64,000 bases of DNA from the NCBI RefSeq assembly GCF_011386835.1, contig NC_088795.1, positions 13,621,441 to 13,685,440 of the forward strand, in the 5' to 3' direction. Every line of letters starts with the position of its first letter. Within the stretch, counting starts at the first letter, position 1. Source of the stretch: Chrysemys picta bellii (taxonomy: Eukaryota > Chordata > Testudines > Emydidae). Position numbers and translations under genes: made by a program. Positions 59,425 through 64,000 of the stretch are shown here, one piece after another. The notes below the pieces were generated by a model that had not been told where the DNA came from, ran no database searches, and was given only the letters and a program-made list of their open reading frames with translations.

Positions 59425-60070
59425 CAGGGTGGATTGATTTACATCAAAGTGATTTAAATAACCCAGTGGAAAGCCTCAATTTAAATCGACTTGGATACAT
59501 TTTTTCATTTGTACTTCAGTTATTTTCTAAAGAAAGGTGCATTCTCATTGGTTGATATAACCATTAACGCATGTTGATTTACAACCAAATGGAGCCTTTA
59601 CTCTAGGTTTGGTACATCATTTTACTACCTAGCAGGAAACACTATAAGTATGTACATTTATTTAAGCAATTATATAGCTCAATATTTTTAGGTTCTTATT
59701 AATAGTATGTTTGAAAACAGTGAATGATATATTGCATATTTACTAGATTAACTTTTTGCTTATGATTTGTGTCAAGCTGCATTAGGATGATAACTGGAAC
59801 TTAATGAAGCATACCACAGCGCATAACATTTATTTTTATTAAACAAAACAACCTTAAATGTTTTGGATAGATCAACTTCTTTTATCAAAACATATTTCAC
59901 ACTTATAACTAAATGACTTATCAAATGAACAGATGGATTAACCGTAGTCAGTGAATTTAAACTGATTATTTCAGGTCAGCCCAGGAACATTTTCAAATAT
60001 GTCTAAGTAGAAGTGACTGGAACTTAAGTTCCTACTCGCCTACGTCTCTTGAAAATGAGACAGCAGTCTC
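59425..60070 (-). mobile_element. putative terminal region of a hAT element
   Basis: Begins CAGGGTGGATTGATTTA, hAT-like, followed by repeated taaatc motifs. It lies downstream, in minus orientation, of the BED-finger hAT transposase pseudogene and could be the 3' end of that element, with the RCE1 pseudogene inserted between. No matching opposite end was found, so this is tentative. Confidence 0.35.
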
Positions 60071-60078
60071 TTAGTTGT

Positions 60079-61147
60079 TTTTTTTCCCCTTCACCTTCCA
60101 AAGTACTTTAATAATAAAAAAATATATATCTTGCTCTCAGCCGGGGGAGGGGGGGTGTCAGGTCTGAAACCCATGCCCGAGGTTTCAGGAGCACACAGAG
60201 AAGCCAGAGCTGGCTGCAGACAGAGAGCAAATAGGGATGTCTCCAAAGAAGGCTGGGTCAGTCATGGGGTGCAGGAGCAGGAGGAAGAGCACCAGGCCCA
60301 ACACATAGAAGATGACAACAGTGAGGCGCTGAGGATGCTCCAGGGCAACACAGATGGCAGGGAAGCCAATGTAGTTGCAGAAGGAGTGGCACAACACAGG
60401 GCCAATCAGGTGTCCTGTCCTAATGAAGATGAACGCTGTGTAGGCACCGAAGACAGCTGTGTATGAGAACTGGAAGATGCTGGCCACGCTGCCCTGGCGG
60501 AACTGTAGCTGCTCAATAACGTGGTGGAAGTGAGCGACACCGAAAAAGAGCGGGCAGGTGAAGATGGCTGGCCCTAGGCTGGTGCAAGGGCTGAGCATGG
60601 GCAGCATACAGGCCCGGAACACCAGCTCCTCTGTCAGGGGTGCGATCACGTGGTTGCGGAGCCAGCGCATGTCACTCAGGCATAGCGCCCAGAAGCGGGG
60701 GGTCAAACATGACCTTCAGTCCATCAACCCAATCCCAGGGACAGTCCATCAAGAGCTGAATGAGGGGCCCAAGGAACAGGACCATGGTGAGCAACAAGGG
60801 CAGTAGAATCGCTGGCACGATGCCCTCCAGTCAGAAGCCCAGCAGAACTAGCAGGGATATACCTGGCTTAATGCCTGTCAGCTCCTTCCAGAGCCAGACG
60901 AAGAGTGGCGAGAGGCTGGAGACTATCAGAACGCTGGTGAATCGCCGCTTGATCACGGCCGGGTGGTCTTGGGGCAGGGGGCTGTTCTACACATAAAGGC
61001 TGCCCACGGAGGTGCGGGCCAGGCTGAGGCAGGCAAGCAGCGTGGCCCAGCAGAGCGCGGGGGAGCCAGGGCCTGGCGCCAGCCTGGCAGTGGGGACCAA
61101 GGGGAAGTTGGCCGGGCCCGGCGCCTCCGGCCCGCCCGGGGTTGCAT
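60079..61147 (-). pseudogene. RCE1: processed pseudogene of CAAX prenyl protease 2
   Basis: RCE1 is the ER membrane protease that removes the last three residues of prenylated CAAX proteins. The last 173 codons (60706-60185) are open and keep the family motifs [21 protein letters not shown] and CHSFCNY, which include the catalytic Glu and His residues. Upstream, 61140-60707 continues the protein in other frames ([28 protein letters not shown]) with a tag stop in YV*NS, another in GF*LEG, and shifts. A few residues are missing before [10 protein letters not shown]. No introns interrupt it, whereas the vertebrate gene is multi-exon. A 3' UTR-like stretch has ATTAAA followed by eight A (60079-60086 as T on this strand). 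The start codon is lost or 5' truncated. Not functional. Confidence 0.88.
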
Positions 61148-61221
61148 CAGCTGTTACTTAGGCTGTCCTTCAAACTTTTAAAATCAGTAGATCTCATCCC
61201 TTCCCTCCCTCATTTTCATTC

Positions 61222-63347
61222 ATAGGCTGGATGAGAAAGAGCAGGACAAATTGTGTTTTAACTCCCAATCAGTTTCTCAGCTTTGAATGAATTAGTCCAA
61301 ATGAAGAAAGTATTCTTCTGGTGCAGAAGAATCTACTGTTGCGAAAAGCCAGTTAAGCACTTCAACAGACTCTGGTTTCAGGTGCTTTAACTAGTGACCT
61401 CCACCAGTTCAGTGGTGTGACTTTCTTTAAAACATCAGCAAACATGTGTTGCTTGAATGCTTCACCTCCAGCCCTGAAATTTATTATGGTTGGCATGACT
61501 GAAGGGTGATCACTAAATGCCCATGTCATAGCAGCAGCCTCTTCTTCATTAGTTGGGTATCTACCCTGGTACTTTGGGTAAAGAATATTGGCAAGAAAAT
61601 GAAGTGGAATAAGTGCTTGAGCCATCTGATTCTTTACTGCCTGCAGTTTAACTTTGTTACTAGGTATTTTGTTCTTCAATGTATCTTGAAGTTCTTTTAA
61701 AATTTCAGCAGCATCAGCAACACAGCAGCAATCTTTCTGCAATTTGTCTAAGGCTATGGAAAATAGATTCAACACAACTTCTACGTTTCTCTTTAGTCCA
61801 ATGTTGACTACTTTGGCTGTGATCATTCCATCTATTTTAGTCCCAATTTTCTTCACAAATTGTCAACAGAATAGGTCAGTTCTTAAATAGCTCAGAACAG
61901 TCAACCACTGAATTCCATTGTACATCTCGGGGGAGAATTCATTTGGATCCTTCTGCTTTCTTCATTGAAGCTGAAGCAAAGTAATTGTTTTGGAAGTATT
62001 TTGCAATTTCAACATTTTTCCTTTCTTCCTGGAGTTGTACTTAAGCCTTTGGTTACAATATACATCAAATAAGCACTACACCCATATATTATTAATTTCA
62101 GATTCTGTTCATCTTCTAAATTGCTTCTTTGCTGCATTTGCAGCATTTTCTGTGAGAAAGCTGTTTACTTGACACTCGACTTTTTGTTCACGGTTTGTTA
62201 TAGCTTTGACGGCTACTTCTTTTAAGTATTCTGCCATATGGTCATTTCAACAACATAGACAGTCCGGTCTTCTGTTGTCACACAGACACTATTACTGGAT
62301 TATTATGTGTATTGCGCCACCCATCAAGACTGAGATTAACAAATTTCTGGTCAATGTTTTTTGCACACAGTTCAATTTCCTTCTCTTACATTGCATTCGC
62401 CAGTGTCTGCTCTGCCAGGTGGAGTCTAGCATGACCAGAATGATTGAACCATGTCAATGAACAAGACCAAAAAAAATTCATAAATGAACTGAGCAATCTT
62501 TTCATATATTGAATCTTGCAGGTTCCAATTACGAACTTCTCCATGGTTCTACTAGATGATGAACAAAATCTTTTTTTTTTATACAAGTAATTTACTGTTT
62601 GATGTATGTCTAGTTACAGCACTGCTGGTGGTACTAGCAGATGACTCTGAAATTGTAGACGTTACAGATGATGAACGTTCATAACCTGTATATCTAAGCT
62701 AGTCCGGGCGACAAAACGGTTTTGAACAAAAAGTCATTCTCACTCCCTGCGTATAACTTAGTGTACTGCTATTAAAACTGAGAGTGTAAATGAAAGATTC
62801 TTCCTACTGCAGCTGTTTGTACCACTGTTTAAATTATTTAATTCATTCGAAATCCATTTTTACAGGGAAAATAATTAGTAAATCATAAGGGTTACCTACA
62901 TCTATTTAAACCCTTATCTCTTGCCACATACCAAACAGCTTGAAAAAAATTGTTTTAAATGTAAACATTCACAAATGCCTAATCAAACTTTACTTTTAAC
63001 TAAGAAATCTTCACCTAGCATACCAATTATATTTGGACACAAATATTTTGAAAATCATAAGCAATCCACCCAAAACACAATCTATGTTATCATTCACTGG
63101 CATAGTAAGACGTGGTAGGCAGTCCACAACGACGGTGCAAAACTAAGTATATTAACCAGTTGATCTGGGTTGTTCAGTCATGTTCTGAGTCATTGCCTTC
63201 TGAGACACGTGTTTCATTCTGACAGCCAGGCCTTGCATCCCTTTGTTGCACTGTTTACATTTGGCATGTGTTCCTTTTTTACGCAGAGGTACAGGAATTT
63301 ACTGAAAATATTTCCAAATAGGATCTCTTTTTAGGATTTGCAGCCAT
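61222..63347 (-). pseudogene. BED-finger hAT transposase pseudogene
   Basis: Read on the minus strand from ATG 63347: MAANPKK, then in a shifted frame RDPIWKYF and AKCKQCNKGMQG (BED-type zinc finger). Later FVNLSLDGW, and 61856-61362 is open for 164 codons with LANILYPKYQGRYPTNEEEA and VTPLNWWRSLV. After further breaks FGLIHSKLRN near 61300 marks the hAT C-terminal dimerisation region. Many stops and shifts. The order BED finger, catalytic region, dimerisation region is that of a full-length hAT transposase. It lies directly upstream of the RCE1 pseudogene on the same strand. Confidence 0.78.
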
Positions 63348-63695
63348 GACAGTTCTTTCTCCAGTTCCTAGGCGTTGGGGCTAGGGGCTGCACTCTGAAG
63401 AATATTGTCCTTTCTTCCCATAGTGTCCTGCTTTGACACCACTGGTGTGGCTCCTTTTTCTGGTTGCACACTCTGCTCCTTCTCCTTTGTGATATAACTC
63501 CTCAGTCCCATCCCACCCCCAGGAAAACAAAAGAACTAACAGGACAAGGTTTCTGCTCATGTAACTGCATTGCAGTATTTTATTCTTTTCGACACAGAGG
63601 GAAGCAGTTGAGAAATTAATGGATTTCTGTTTGTTTGTATCTGTCTGTGTACACTTGCAAGGAGACAGAAGAAGGCTGTTTACCTGATGTACCCT
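63348..63695. other. no gene recognised
   Basis: Likely 5' flank of the hAT pseudogene plus unassigned sequence. No inverted terminus matching 59425 was found. Confidence 0.4.
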
Positions 63696-64000
63696 TGTCA
63701 AGGCTGGATCCCCACTTTGAACTTTAGGGTACAAATGTAGGGGCCTGCATGAAAACTTCTAAGCTTAACTACCAGCTTAGCTCTGGTTCCGCTGCCACCA
63801 TTTCCCAATTCTAGATTCCCACCCTGGGAAGCACTGAGAAAAACCTTTCACCAATTCCCTGGTGAATACAGATCCAAACCCCTTAGATCTTAAAACAAGG
63901 AGAAATTAACCATCCCCCCTCCTTCCTCCCACCAACTCCTGGTGAACACAGATCCAATCCCCTTGGATCTAAAACAAGGAGAAATTAACCTTTCCCCCTC
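63696..64000. mobile_element. LTR-like repeat running off the window
   Basis: Starts tgtcaaggctggatcccc (TG start). From about 63848 it has two related units (ctggtgaatacagatccaaa / ctggtgaacacagatccaat, each with aacaaggagaaattaacc) in tandem, about 75 bp apart. The other end lies outside, so boundaries and family are open. Confidence 0.5.

Noticed and set aside
60131..60466. Plus-strand frame of 111 codons
   Set aside because: Antisense shadow of the RCE1 pseudogene.

Overview
The window looks like nuclear DNA of a reptile, most likely a cryptodire turtle. The evidence is a CR1 LINE with an ATTCTATG-type 3' end, two copies of a tRNA-derived SINE that carries the same CR1 tail (a pairing described from turtles), old MIR-like SINEs, and many hAT and PIF/Harbinger MITEs. 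The species call is inference from repeat content. I found no convincing exon of a host protein-coding gene, so the window is intergenic or deep intronic. Almost everything recognisable is mobile DNA.

Layout. 1-2250 holds diverged repeats and an old tandem duplication. 2256-9493 is a complete Ty3/Gypsy-type LTR retrotransposon with two nearly identical LTRs, a TSD of gactt and one uninterrupted 1576-codon gag-pol frame. Its integrase lies upstream of reverse transcriptase, the order of Gmr1-like elements. Each LTR carries 17 or 18 copies of a 40-bp hairpin-forming repeat, and the pol frame runs on into the 3' LTR. 9494-14800 is mostly unassigned DNA with small MITEs and a MIR split by CR1. 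14811-18514 is a dense nest: a CR1 containing a hAT MITE and a Harbinger MITE, a hAT transposase remnant with an internal inversion, and a foldback hAT element with an intact TSD. 21148-22351 holds two adjacent solo-LTR-like sequences. 22833-23960 is a GC-rich hAT element that mimics a CpG island. 25828-26612 is a hAT element with a SINE inside it.

29387-30860 has three MITE classes, including a hAT MITE nested in a Harbinger-like one. 34045-36345 has a hAT MITE, a CR1 piece and a Penelope-like repeat holding a (TA)n microsatellite. 38508-39234 is a 727-bp Harbinger-type element. 41838-43445 is a 5'-truncated CR1 with a long open RT frame. 52990-54284 holds a broken Harbinger transposase, a SINE and Harbinger MITEs. 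56700-58430 is a composite repeat with a 967-bp hAT element inside it. 60079-61147 is a processed pseudogene of RCE1 (CAAX prenyl protease 2) lying next to a BED-finger hAT transposase pseudogene (61222-63347). The window ends inside another LTR-like repeat.

How the parts relate. CR1 supplies the 3' tail used by the SINEs. The Harbinger transposase remnant and the many TAA-flanked MITEs suggest an autonomous and non-autonomous pair. The LTR element is the youngest-looking insertion and the only one whose protein still appears intact.
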